In this document: in pieces, positions 1 through 6,394 of the stretch | Numbering within the stretch: the first letter of the stretch is position 1 | Layout: each line of letters starts with the position of its first letter | Assembly: GCA_023441905.1 (NCBI GenBank) | Contig: JAEZNC010000127.1 | Location: 1 to 15,222, forward strand | Reading direction: 5' to 3' | DNA: 15,222 bases | Source of the DNA: Bacillota bacterium | GTDB taxonomy: Bacteria > Bacillota > Clostridia > Christensenellales > SZUA-584 | Program-made: the position numbers and the translations under genes | The notes under the pieces: model-generated | What the model was told of the DNA's origin: nothing | The model's database searches: none | What the model saw: only the letters and a program-made list of their open reading frames with translations

Positions 1-1
1 G

Positions 2-622
2 CTCGGGCGTATTCCGTCAGCGGTAGGTTACCAGCCGACCCTCGCTTATGAGCTGGGCGCGCTGCAGGAGCGCATCACGTCCACAAAGGGCGGTTCTATA
101 ACATCAGTGCAGGCCATTTATGTGCCGGCAGACGACCTGACAGACCCCGCACCGGCCACGACGTTTACGCATCTTGATGCGACCACCGTGCTGTCGCGCC
201 AGATTGCGGAGCTTGGTATCTATCCCGCTATCAATCCGTTGGAATCGTCGTCGCGTATTCTTGATCCGCGTATCATCGGCGACAAGCATTACAACGTTGC
301 GCGGCGTGTTCAGGAAGTGCTGCAGCGCTACAAAGAGCTGCAGGACATCATCGCGATACTCGGTATGGAGGATTTAAGCGATACCGACAAAACCATCGTG
401 TACCGTGCGAGAAAGATACAGCGTTTCTTCTCTCAGCCGATGTCGGTGGCTGAGGTGTTCTCGGGTATTCCCGGCAAGTATGTGCCGCTGGAGCGCACCA
501 TCGAGAGCTTCCGTGCTGTGGTGGACGGCGAAGTGGATGATATCCCCGAAGGCGCTTTCTTTATGGCGGGCGACATCGAGGATGTGAAGCAGAAGGTGAA
601 AAAGGACAAGGCGGTGGGATAA
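2..622 (+). CDS. atpD: ATP synthase F1 subunit beta, C-terminal part (5' end outside window)
   Basis: This is the last 206 residues of the catalytic beta subunit of F1, which makes or hydrolyses ATP at the membrane-bound ATP synthase. The gene is open at the window edge, with the first complete codon at base 2. Visible family hallmarks are the PSAVGYQPTL segment, the YVPADDLTDPAPATTF stretch that follows it, and PAINPLESSS, which fits the known alpha/beta subunit signature. The helical C-terminal domain is complete and ends in a lysine-rich tail. The P-loop lies upstream of the window. The stop codon overlaps the start of atpC by one base (TAATG), which points to translational coupling in the usual atp operon order. 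Identification is secure. Confidence 0.98.
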   Translation, partial: LGRIPSAVGYQPTLAYELGALQERITSTKGGSITSVQAIYVPADDLTDPAPATTFTHLDATTVLSRQIAELGIYPAINPLESSSRILDPRIIGDKHYNVARRVQEVLQRYKELQDIIAILGMEDLSDTDKTIVYRARKIQRFFSQPMSVAEVFSGIPGKYVPLERTIESFRAVVDGEVDDIPEGAFFMAGDIEDVKQKVKKDKAVG

Positions 623-1038
623 TGCCTGCAAAGTATATGCTGGAAATCATCACGCCTGAGCGGATATTTTTCCGCGGCGAGGTGGAAAGCGTCATCATAC
701 CGGCTCCGGACGGGTATATGAGCATACAGAAGATGCATGAACCCATGGTGGCTGCCATCAATATTGGCACCATGAGGATACTGGCGGACGGCGAATGGCT
801 GGAATGCACGACATCGGAGGGGTTTGTTGAGGTGCGACCCGATGAGACGATCATTTTCTCACAGACAGCCGAATGGCCGAATGAAATTGATCTGCGCCGC
901 GCCCAGGAAGCCAGGGAGCGCGCCGAAGAGCGTTTGCGTCAGCAGCTCAGTCATCAGGAATACATGCAGAACCAGATCGCGCTGGCCAGAGCGATGGTGC
1001 GCTTAAGGGCCGGGCGCAAGAGCCGAAACCTCGATTGA
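622..1038 (+). CDS. atpC: ATP synthase F1 subunit epsilon
   Basis: The 138-residue product has the normal length and plan of bacterial epsilon: an N-terminal beta-sandwich (about residues 1-85, starting KYMLEIITPERIFFRGEVESV) and a C-terminal helical hairpin (about 90-130, rich in Arg, Glu and Gln). Epsilon belongs to the central stalk with gamma and can inhibit ATP hydrolysis through its C-terminal helices. The start ATG overlaps the atpD stop codon by one base, and there is no separate strong ribosome binding site, so translation is probably coupled. It is the last gene of the operon, because a strong terminator follows 8 bp after the stop codon. The family and context make this call firm. 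Confidence 0.97.
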   Translation: MPAKYMLEIITPERIFFRGEVESVIIPAPDGYMSIQKMHEPMVAAINIGTMRILADGEWLECTTSEGFVEVRPDETIIFSQTAEWPNEIDLRRAQEARERAEERLRQQLSHQEYMQNQIALARAMVRLRAGRKSRNLD

Positions 1039-1045
1039 TTGTTAT

Positions 1046-1077
1046 AAACGCTGCTTATTTGCGGCGTTTTATTTTTT
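1046..1077 (+). terminator. Rho-independent terminator of the atp operon
   Basis: A 9-bp stem (1046-1054 with 1061-1069, one G-U pair) closes a 6-base loop TTATTT and runs into a T-rich tract (TTTTATTTTTT). It lies 8 bp after the atpC stop codon. Confidence 0.9.
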
Positions 1078-1085
1078 CCTCAAGC

Positions 1086-1124
1086 CTTTTTCTGGTGAAG
1101 AAGGTGGCGCGCAGCGCCGGGGCT
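1086..1124. repeat. Degenerate fragment of an interspersed GC-rich repeat
   Basis: The segment holds an imperfect hairpin (CCTTTTT...AAGAAGG) followed by GGTGGCGCGCAGCGCCGG. The second half resembles GGTGGCGCGCCATGCCGG at 1240-1257, and the first half resembles the cleaner hairpin CCTTCTCC-GTGA-GGAGAAGG at 1361-1380. It looks like a decayed piece of the same repeat cluster. No coding sense is visible. Confidence 0.5.
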
Positions 1125-1180
1125 TATATTCCATCGCAATCATCATGCGCTGGCGCCCAACGATAATAATTAATTATACG

Positions 1181-1335
1181 GTCATTCTGAACCCGCATGG
1201 CGGGTGATGAATCTGTCTCAACAGATCCTATACGGCGAGATGGTGGCGCGCCATGCCGGATGAGGTGTCGATAAAGCAGGCATTGATGCACTTAACCATG
1301 GGATTCCTCTTCCGCTCACGCTCCATCGGAATGAC
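1181..1335. repeat. Interspersed palindromic repeat, copy A (155 bp)
   Basis: The ends form an inverted repeat, GTCATTCTGA at 1181 and TCGGAATGAC at 1326-1335, with 9 of 10 bases complementary. Inside are short hairpins: CCCGC-ATG-GCGGG (1192-1204), ATCTGT-CTCA-ACAGAT (1211-1226) and the palindrome TGGCGCGCCA. The right-hand end CGCTCCATCGGAATGACA recurs at 1497-1514 in copy B. Such elements are common non-coding repeats between bacterial genes; whether this one is mobile or transcribed cannot be told from one window. Confidence 0.65.
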
Positions 1336-1360
1336 ACTTGTGGCTTTATCAGCAGTATAA

Positions 1361-1380
1361 CCTTCTCCGTGAGGAGAAGG
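1361..1380. repeat. Perfect 8-bp hairpin between the two repeat copies
   Basis: CCTTCTCC (1361-1368) and GGAGAAGG (1373-1380) pair perfectly around a GTGA loop. A run of seven A follows at 1391-1397, so on the minus strand a T-run precedes the hairpin and on the plus strand there is no T-tract. It is therefore not a standard terminator for either direction, and it more likely belongs to the repeat cluster. Confidence 0.6.
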
Positions 1381-1404
1381 TCAGCTTGATAAAAAAACCA
1401 TACT

Positions 1405-1513
1405 GTCATGCTGAACGCAACGTGAGTGAAGTGAAGCATCCCATGTTAAAACGCTATAAACATGGGATATGATTTCATTACGCAGTTAATCTCTAACGCT
1501 CCATCGGAATGAC
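1405..1513. repeat. Interspersed palindromic repeat, copy B (109 bp)
   Basis: The element starts GTCATGCTGAACG and ends CGCTCCATCGGAATGAC, so its ends are inverted relative to each other as in copy A. In its left half is a perfect 10-bp hairpin, ATCCCATGTT (1438-1447) with AACATGGGAT (1459-1468), around a loop containing AAAACGCTAT. This half is found again in reverse orientation at 11179-11250, about 9.7 kb away, which shows that the element is a dispersed family and not a local accident. Confidence 0.65.
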
Positions 1514-1586
1514 ATGCTTGGCTTACGGGGAAGCCGTACTGATACGTCCCTTTCGGGAATCATTATTCTCTTTGTTGAGGAGAGCC

Positions 1587-2168
1587 ATGACCGAACTCGT
1601 TTTGTTAAGACACGGCAAAACAATTTGCATCGAAAAAGGACTCTATTGCGGGAGCATCAACCCGCCCTTATCGCCTCAAGGCGTTGCCGAGACAAAGCGC
1701 ACGGCACGGCTTTTTGAAGCGATGGAGCCGGACGCCGTGTACGTGAGCGAGAGCCGCCGCGCAGTGCAAACCGCGCGCATCATTGCGCCGCGAAGGCCCG
1801 CCGTTACGAATCAAGCGCTTCGTGAAATGGATTTCGGGCGCTTTGAGGGGCTCAGTGCGGATGACATTGCACTGCGTATGCCCGAAGCCTGGCAGGACTA
1901 TTTGAATGATCCGCAGACGTTTACGTTTCCGAACGGCGACAATGTGGCGCGCTTTCTGCAAAACGCGTATGAGGCCGTCCGGCAGACCGCCGCGCAGCAC
2001 GACGGGCAGCGCGTGCTCATTGTCACGCACAAGGGCGTCATCATCGCGGCGCTTTCGTACCTGATGCATGGCGACTTTCAGCATTGTTTCTGCTACGACA
2101 TACGCCCGTCCGGGTTTGTGCGTCTCCGCGTTTATGATGACGCCTGTATATTGACTCAGCTCTATTAA
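1587..2168 (+). CDS. Histidine phosphatase family protein (alpha-ribazole phosphatase / phosphoglycerate mutase-like)
   Basis: The product (193 aa) has the histidine phosphatase core: the RHG catalytic loop at residues 8-10 in LLRHGKT, YCGSINPPLSPQG at 20-32 (the usual LSxxG element), EMDFGRFEG around 80-88 with the acid/base Glu80, and the second catalytic His148 in VTHKG. The enzyme class transfers phosphate through a phospho-histidine. Length and the YCG...PLS / F-NGD pattern most resemble alpha-ribazole phosphatases (cobalamin assembly), but no cobalamin gene is near, so the substrate is open. The start at 1587 is chosen because GAGGAGAG lies 2-9 bases upstream of the ATG and the RHG motif should be near the N-terminus; an in-frame ATG at 1509 would add 26 unlikely residues and lies inside repeat B. 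The gene stands alone after a repeat-filled spacer. Confidence 0.88.
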   Translation: MTELVLLRHGKTICIEKGLYCGSINPPLSPQGVAETKRTARLFEAMEPDAVYVSESRRAVQTARIIAPRRPAVTNQALREMDFGRFEGLSADDIALRMPEAWQDYLNDPQTFTFPNGDNVARFLQNAYEAVRQTAAQHDGQRVLIVTHKGVIIAALSYLMHGDFQHCFCYDIRPSGFVRLRVYDDACILTQLY

Positions 2169-2250
2169 ACAGATCCGCTTTCCGAGGTATAGATTTCCGA
2201 CTTTGGTCAATAATCACGGTATGTATATTGACAGTACAAAGGAGGAAGTT

Positions 2251-2829
2251 ATGTCTGGAGAAAGAGCGACGAAAATGCTGATATTAAGCAGTGCGCGCAC
2301 GCTGTTCAGCGAAAAAGGCTATGAGAATACGCCTGTGGAGGAGATATGCGAGCTGGCCGGTATCGCCAAGGGCACGTTTTTCTATCACTTTGAGAGCAAA
2401 CAATCCATTGTGCGCTATATCGTGGCGATGCAGCTCGAAGAATACAGAAAGAATTTGCTCGGGCAGATGGAAACACTCGGCGATGCCATTTCCAAAGCGG
2501 AGTTTTTCGTATCGGCGCTGATTGAGCAGGGACAGACCGCAAATGAAGCCAATACCTATTTTAAAGATCTGGAACCCGAGTGGTACAGTACGGTGATCAA
2601 GGAAGAACGCATGCTTGCTCTGCTGCCGCTGCTGCAAGACGTGGTGGAGGAGGGCATTGAACAGGGGTATTTCAGGCTCAAGAATCCGTCTGCATGTGCG
2701 GCGATCGCTTTTTTGGGCATCGATTCCTATTTGCACTATAAGCCAGTGCTCAGCGACGAAATAAAAAGCGGCATACGCGAAATGACGGCCAAAACGCTCG
2801 GCCTCAAGGAGGCAATGTTCGCTTTGTAA
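2251..2829 (+). CDS. TetR/AcrR family transcriptional regulator
   Basis: The 192-residue protein begins with a classic TetR N-terminal DNA-binding domain: helix 1 with ARTLFSEKGYENTPVEEI (about 15-32) and the helix-turn-helix GIAKGTFFYHFESK (37-50). The rest is an all-helical, variable ligand/dimer domain with no recognisable ligand signature. An excellent ribosome binding site (AAAGGAGG, 2238-2245 area) sits 6 bp before the ATG at 2251, so this start is preferred over the in-frame ATG at 2203. A flavodoxin-like gene follows 15 bp after the stop codon, so the two probably form an operon, and TetR repressors often control their neighbour and themselves. A weak -10-like TATATT is visible at 2224-2229, but no convincing -35 or operator palindrome was found. 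The inducer is unknown. Confidence 0.92.
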   Translation: MSGERATKMLILSSARTLFSEKGYENTPVEEICELAGIAKGTFFYHFESKQSIVRYIVAMQLEEYRKNLLGQMETLGDAISKAEFFVSALIEQGQTANEANTYFKDLEPEWYSTVIKEERMLALLPLLQDVVEEGIEQGYFRLKNPSACAAIAFLGIDSYLHYKPVLSDEIKSGIREMTAKTLGLKEAMFAL

Positions 2830-2844
2830 GAGAGAGGTTGGTTC

Positions 2845-3333
2845 ATGAAAACTGCGGTTGTTTTTTATTCACTTGAGGGCAGTACGAAAGAAGCAGCAAA
2901 GCTCGTTGCCCAACGCTGCGGTGCTCAGATTTTTGAGCTTGAAGAGATTAAGAAAAGGAAAGGCAAGTTATTATTGTTTATGGCGGGTGGATTCGGCGCA
3001 ATGACAGGAAAGAGGAGCCGCCTCAAATATAACCCTGCCGAGCAAATGGGAGAGTATCGGACGATCTATATCGGATCGCCCATATGGGCCTCTCGCACCG
3101 TGCCCGCGGTCAACACTTTTGTGAATCGGCTCAACCCAGCCGGCAAGCAGATCGTTTTTTTCACGGTTCAGGCTGACCCCAATCCGGCTTCGTCGAAGGG
3201 GCTGCAAAAGCTGATTGTCCAGCTGGAAAAACGCGGTGCTGCTGTGGGCCGCGTCATTCAGCTGCATGGCGCTGCACCGGGTAAAACCGCGTCGCCGCCA
3301 TACTTGCAGGAACAGTTGGATAAATTATTGTAG
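2845..3333 (+). CDS. Flavodoxin family protein
   Basis: The 162-residue protein has the flavodoxin fold pattern. It starts with beta-strand 1 and the FMN-phosphate loop SLEGST (residues 9-14, where flavodoxins have (S/T)xxGxT), and it has the GSPIWASRTVPAVNTF block (77-92), whose aromatic Trp81 normally lies over the flavin ring. An alternating strand/helix pattern continues to the C-terminus. Such proteins bind FMN and shuttle electrons or reduce quinones in the cytoplasm. The insert KGKLLLFMAGGFGAMTGK (39-56) is slightly hydrophobic but too short and charged on its flanks to be called a membrane segment. The gene is 15 bp downstream of the TetR gene with its own AGAGAGG site, so it is a likely regulatory target. 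The redox partner cannot be deduced. Confidence 0.88.
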   Translation: MKTAVVFYSLEGSTKEAAKLVAQRCGAQIFELEEIKKRKGKLLLFMAGGFGAMTGKRSRLKYNPAEQMGEYRTIYIGSPIWASRTVPAVNTFVNRLNPAGKQIVFFTVQADPNPASSKGLQKLIVQLEKRGAAVGRVIQLHGAAPGKTASPPYLQEQLDKLL

Positions 3334-3356
3334 AATAAGCGCTTTAAATGGCTAAA

Positions 3357-3409
3357 TGTTACAACAATGTTACAGAAATATTGACACGATGCATTTTTTA
3401 AGCTATGAT
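3357..3409 (+). promoter_or_regulatory. WalR-like operator plus sigma-A promoter of hydrolase gene 1
   Basis: Two direct half-sites TGTTAC (3357-3362 and 3368-3373) are separated by 5 bases. Seven bases later comes TTGACA (3381-3386), a 17-bp spacer, and TATGAT (3404-3409). The half-site pair matches the published WalR/YycF consensus TGTWAH-N5-TGTWAH exactly. The leader to the ATG at 3451 is about 35 nt. The other two hydrolase genes have the same arrangement. Confidence 0.75.
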
Positions 3410-3450
3410 GATTGTGGGAATACGTATCCTTTTGATAAGGAGAGTGCATA

Positions 3451-4968
3451 ATGGGCAAACATCCCGGCATTCTTGCAAAACTGAAAAACAAGAAACAACC
3501 GCCTGTTCCGACGCGCCGGATTGCAATTCCCGAGTTTGAGGACAATGAAATGCAGGGTGCGCCGGTGATCGTATCGGCTGCGGACGATTTTGATTATTTG
3601 AAAGACATGCCGGCTGCGGCAGCCGGTTCTTTTGACGATGCCGATTTAGAGCATCGAGCCAGGCCGGCGAAGCCTTCCAAATCGGTTGCCGGCAGCCTCA
3701 ATATGAGCCGCCGCCACCGGAGCAGCAAGGCCTTAGGGTCCAAGCTGCGCGTGGTCAAGGATATCGTGACTGGTAAACGAACAAAGGAAAGCGCCGCGCT
3801 GGATTTTGCGATGAACCATAAGCGTGTGACCAAAAAGCAGCGCCGCAGACGGATGCTGCTGGCATACATTGGGACAGGCATCGCAGTGGTTGCTGTGCTG
3901 CTTGTGGTGGTATTCGTGCCGGGCGGGAAAGCCGCTTCTACGGCTGACCTTAGCCCAAGCGCAAGCAACGGGCTCGAAGTTGCAGCAGCGGATGACATCA
4001 CAACCCGCGGCGGCAATCAGGCAGCGCCGACTGTGCAGGAGTCTCCGACAGCTTCGGCTTCCAATGCGCCGGAAGTCAGCGTCAATGGTTTAATGACAAC
4101 GCAGGGTGAGCAAGCAGGAACACCTGCGGAAAGCTTAGAGCCAACCTTTGAGCCGACAGTGGAGCCGACGGAAGAACTGACGCCCATACCCACGACCAAC
4201 CCCGACCCGACTCCGCCGCCGGTGACAATCGAGAACTGCGTGAAAGACTTTATTGTCGAGGCGGACAAGTACTACAACGACATGGGCTATTCGTCGAACC
4301 ACTATAACTATACCGAAGACGATGTCTATATGCTCGCGCAGATCATTACGAGCGAAGCGCGCGGAGAGTCGCGCACAGGCATGATCGCCGTGGGAAACGT
4401 GGTGATGAATCGTGTGCTGAACCGCTATAAATTTGGGAACTCCGTCAAGGAGGTCATCACAGCACCGGGGCAGTTCGCGTATAATCCAAATGTGAAGCCG
4501 ACCTCTTCGGCGAAGAAGGCTGCACGGTATGTGCTGCAGGATGAAGTTTGGGTGATTGCGCAGGATGTGTATTATTTCCGTTCGGGCGCGCCATCCGGCA
4601 CCGACTGGGGCAGCCATGCGTTTTATACCAAAATCGGCGGGCACTGTTTCTACTCGCACAGTTACGGCGGTCGGCATCGCGGAGGGGAACCGCCACCGAG
4701 GCTGTTCGAAAGGGAGTACAAATATGCGCAATACGGCTGCAAACCGGAAAAACGCGTTTACCGCATTCAGTATATGCTCAATAAGCTCGGCTACGACGTA
4801 AAGGCAGACAGGTATTTCGGACAAGACTCGGTGGATGCGCTTAAGGAGTTTCAGCAGAAGTACGGAATGGAAGCGGACGGTATCGCGGGCCCGGCGACTG
4901 TTGAGAAGCTGATTGATACATTCGGTATTTACAACTACTATCAAGAGTTTTTGGTTAAAGATGAATAA
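3451..4968 (+). CDS. Membrane-anchored SleB-type cell wall hydrolase with C-terminal peptidoglycan-binding domain (paralogue 1)
   Basis: The 505-residue protein has, in order: a long charged cytoplasmic tail (1-135, ending in a KKQRRRR cluster), one membrane helix (about 136-156), a Ser/Thr/Pro/Glu-rich linker (about 160-257, with TFEPTVEPTEEL), a SleB/Hydrolase_2 catalytic domain (about 285-400) and a PG_binding_1 domain (about 433-492). The positive-inside rule puts the C-terminal enzyme outside the cell. The catalytic Glu302 sits in SEARGE; this family is known to act as a lytic transglycosylase on peptidoglycan. Classical spore SleB carries its binding domain before the enzyme, so the order here is reversed and the signal peptide is replaced by a type II anchor. 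The start is set by AAGGAGAG at 3437-3444. A role in vegetative wall remodelling or in sporulation/germination are both possible; the operator favours the former. Confidence 0.9.
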   Translation: MGKHPGILAKLKNKKQPPVPTRRIAIPEFEDNEMQGAPVIVSAADDFDYLKDMPAAAAGSFDDADLEHRARPAKPSKSVAGSLNMSRRHRSSKALGSKLRVVKDIVTGKRTKESAALDFAMNHKRVTKKQRRRRMLLAYIGTGIAVVAVLLVVVFVPGGKAASTADLSPSASNGLEVAAADDITTRGGNQAAPTVQESPTASASNAPEVSVNGLMTTQGEQAGTPAESLEPTFEPTVEPTEELTPIPTTNPDPTPPPVTIENCVKDFIVEADKYYNDMGYSSNHYNYTEDDVYMLAQIITSEARGESRTGMIAVGNVVMNRVLNRYKFGNSVKEVITAPGQFAYNPNVKPTSSAKKAARYVLQDEVWVIAQDVYYFRSGAPSGTDWGSHAFYTKIGGHCFYSHSYGGRHRGGEPPPRLFEREYKYAQYGCKPEKRVYRIQYMLNKLGYDVKADRYFGQDSVDALKEFQQKYGMEADGIAGPATVEKLIDTFGIYNYYQEFLVKDE

Positions 4969-4991
4969 CACGGTTTCATGAGCTTAGTATT

Positions 4992-5018
4992 CGAGGGCAA
5001 CGTTGTTGCCCTCGTTTT
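4992..5018 (+). terminator. Terminator-like hairpin after hydrolase gene 1
   Basis: A perfect 10-bp stem, CGAGGGCAAC (4992-5001) and GTTGCCCTCG (5005-5014), is closed by a GTT loop and followed by only four T (5015-5018). The stem is strong and the T-run short. The hairpin is flanked by a direct repeat TTTCATGAGC (4974-4983 and 5016-5025). Confidence 0.75.
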
Positions 5019-5574
5019 CATGAGCCTTAACGTTATCATCCGCCGGCTATGCTGGTGTGAATAGAAAGGCTTTCTCATTAGGCATTGAGCAGAGCGAATG
5101 ACAAGATGACGAGATGTTATAAAGAGGATGCTCTGATTCGGAGTGCAGCTTTTAGCAATCGCAGGGTAAATGATGCAATGGGAGGTCTTTATCCGTACGT
5201 CTTGAGACGTAGCCGGAAATATGCCCATATCGCGATAGCCCACACCACCACTTTAGCTGGTGGTTTTGATTATCACACGCTGCATGGGCAACTGTGGCGT
5301 AGAGCGTCGGATAAGCCGATGCGCGGGCTAACTTCATCAGCTGCCTGTCAGCGGCAGATGTTAAAAAATATACGTTTTAAACACACTGCTTAAACGCCTA
5401 AATCGGGCCATTGCTGCCAACATATGCGGCAATTGTTTGTCTGACTAAGCCCTAAAATGCGCCGATGAAAAGAGCTTTTTCTTTTAATGAAAAATCCCCG
5501 ATTCTGAGGGCAGACATGACGGAGATCTTATGTCGTCGAATAATCAAATATTTTCAATGGATCAGGAGAATCTT
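5019..5574. other. Non-coding spacer with several inverted repeats
   Basis: No convincing gene lies here; the open frames lack ribosome binding sites and family features. Visible structure: palindrome TACGTCTTGAGACGTA (5196-5211); hairpin ACCACCA-CTTTAGC-TGGTGGT followed by TTTG (5244-5266); hairpin at 5335-5360 (4 bp + 5 bp stem with one A-A mismatch) before TTAAAAAATA; and hairpin ATTGCTGC/GCGGCAAT (5410-5433, one G-U). The second resembles the palindromic ends of IS200/IS605-type elements, but no transposase is present. The promoter of the ACT gene was not recognised. Confidence 0.5.
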
Positions 5575-5934
5575 ATGGAGTTTGAACTGCTCACAAGCCG
5601 CTTTGCCGTGTGCGCGCTCACCGAGCCTGTGCTGCCGCGGGGTGAATTTGTTTCGCTCACGATAAGCGGCGGGGAAGTATCGCTTGTGTGCGAAGAAGAT
5701 GAAGCACCGCAGGGGGGTAAAGCGGAACTGGGCTGGCGTGCGCTGCGCATCAAAGGGCCGCTTGATTTTTCGCTCGTGGGGATCATGGCTCACGTATCCG
5801 GAATACTCGCGGATGAAGGCATCAGCCTGTTTGCTGTATCCACCTATGAGACGGACTATGTGCTTGTGAAGGAAGAGAATATACAACGGTCAATCGAAGC
5901 ACTCAAAAATCACGGACATACGGTTATTGAATGA
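5575..5934 (+). CDS. ACT domain-containing protein (COG3603-like)
   Basis: The small cytoplasmic protein (119 aa from this start) resembles the family of tandem-ACT proteins that begin with a short FELLTSRFAVCAL strand and carry a second ACT-like half: WRALRIKGPLDFSLVGIMAHVSGILADEGISLFAVSTYETDYVLVKEEN. The conserved GPLDFSLVG and STYETDY segments are the main evidence. ACT domains bind small ligands, often amino acids; the ligand and partner of this family are not known to me. Two starts are possible: ATG 5575 with AGGAGA 5 bases upstream (preferred, since family members start just before the FELL strand) and in-frame ATG 5530 with GGAG 5 bases upstream, which would add 15 residues. It sits between two hydrolase genes but shows no shared promoter motif, so a functional link is not supported. 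Confidence 0.82.
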   Translation: MEFELLTSRFAVCALTEPVLPRGEFVSLTISGGEVSLVCEEDEAPQGGKAELGWRALRIKGPLDFSLVGIMAHVSGILADEGISLFAVSTYETDYVLVKEENIQRSIEALKNHGHTVIE

Positions 5935-6297
5935 GTGCAGACCCCGACACTTTGTATCATAGGGGCAGCAGATGCCAGACAGATAGCATGTCATTATATT
6001 AATGAAAGAAGCTCACTTGTCTTCACGGGATGAATCAACGGCGATAAGCGATTGAATCTGCACCGGAAGCGTTGGCTTCACCCGTCACTTTCGAGGTGAT
6101 TCATTCGCGCAAGCTTTTTATTTATAGCGATGAAACCTGCTGCTGATTGCAGCGGCTGAAAAGATAGAAAGTCCTGTCGCTGCAGGAGGAGGGGAGTCCT
6201 TACCGCTGCGCGGCGACCAGTTTTGAGCTTTTACCGGCAATAGAATCATTTACCCACAACCCGTTGCTTTCATCATCATGCGTTCCCGATTCTCTGA
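5935..6297. other. Non-coding spacer with nested inverted repeats
   Basis: No gene is visible. Between 6025 and 6104 inverted segments nest: ACGGG (6025-6029) with CCCGT (6081-6085), ATGAATCA (6030-6037) with TGATTCAT (6097-6104), and an inner hairpin GAAGC-GTTG-GCTTC (6066-6079 area). The first two pairs compete topologically, so alternative folds are possible. Further on, CTGCTGC-TGATT-GCAGCGG and TCCTG/CAGGA form small hairpins near 6140-6190. No T-tract follows them and no known riboswitch class was recognised. Confidence 0.45.
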
Positions 6298-6305
6298 TTG
6301 ACAAA

Positions 6306-6359
6306 TATTACGAATATATTACAAATAAGTTTACAAACCCGCATAACTCGGGTTATAAT
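6306..6359 (+). promoter_or_regulatory. Paired TATTAC operator plus sigma-A promoter of hydrolase gene 2
   Basis: Half-sites TATTAC at 6306-6311 and 6317-6322 are 11 bp apart, followed after 7 bases by -35 TTTACA (6330-6335), an 18-bp spacer and a perfect -10 TATAAT (6354-6359). Each half-site differs from the WalR consensus TGTWAH at the second base. A TTGACA at 6298-6303 lies just upstream but has no well-spaced -10. The 20-base operator core differs from that of hydrolase gene 3 at one base only. Confidence 0.7.
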
Positions 6360-6394
6360 GACCTTGCGGCACAGGAAAAAGCAAGGAGATGCGC

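Noticed and set aside
1218..1439. Minus-strand open frame of 73 codons in the repeat cluster
   Set aside because: It is made of interspersed repeat sequence, and the translation is not protein-like.
1046..1586. CRISPR array or tRNA gene in the repeat-rich spacer
   Set aside because: The repeats are few, unequal in length, palindromic at the ends and without regular spacers; no tRNA cloverleaf or TTCRANY arm was found.
4135..4971. Minus-strand open frame of 278 codons opposite hydrolase 1
   Set aside because: The opposing frame carries the SleB and peptidoglycan-binding domains; this frame has no start signal or domain and is a by-product of GC-biased codons.
4941..5243. Minus-strand open frame of 100 codons
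   Set aside because: It overlaps the end of hydrolase 1 and its terminator, has no ribosome binding site, and shows no family features.
5085..5393. Plus-strand open frame of 102 codons in the spacer after hydrolase 1
   Set aside because: There is no ribosome binding site, the composition is unlike its neighbours (many Arg, His, Cys), no family is recognisable, and it runs across several hairpins.
6140..6240. Possible riboswitch upstream of hydrolase 2
   Set aside because: The region has small hairpins but no recognised aptamer core (c-di-AMP, c-di-GMP, cobalamin, SAM or T-box), and the promoter of the gene lies downstream of it.
6298..6321. TTGACA at 6298 as the -35 of hydrolase 2
   Set aside because: No -10 at 16-18 bp; the pair TTTACA/TATAAT further down has better spacing and matches the layout of the other two hydrolase promoters.
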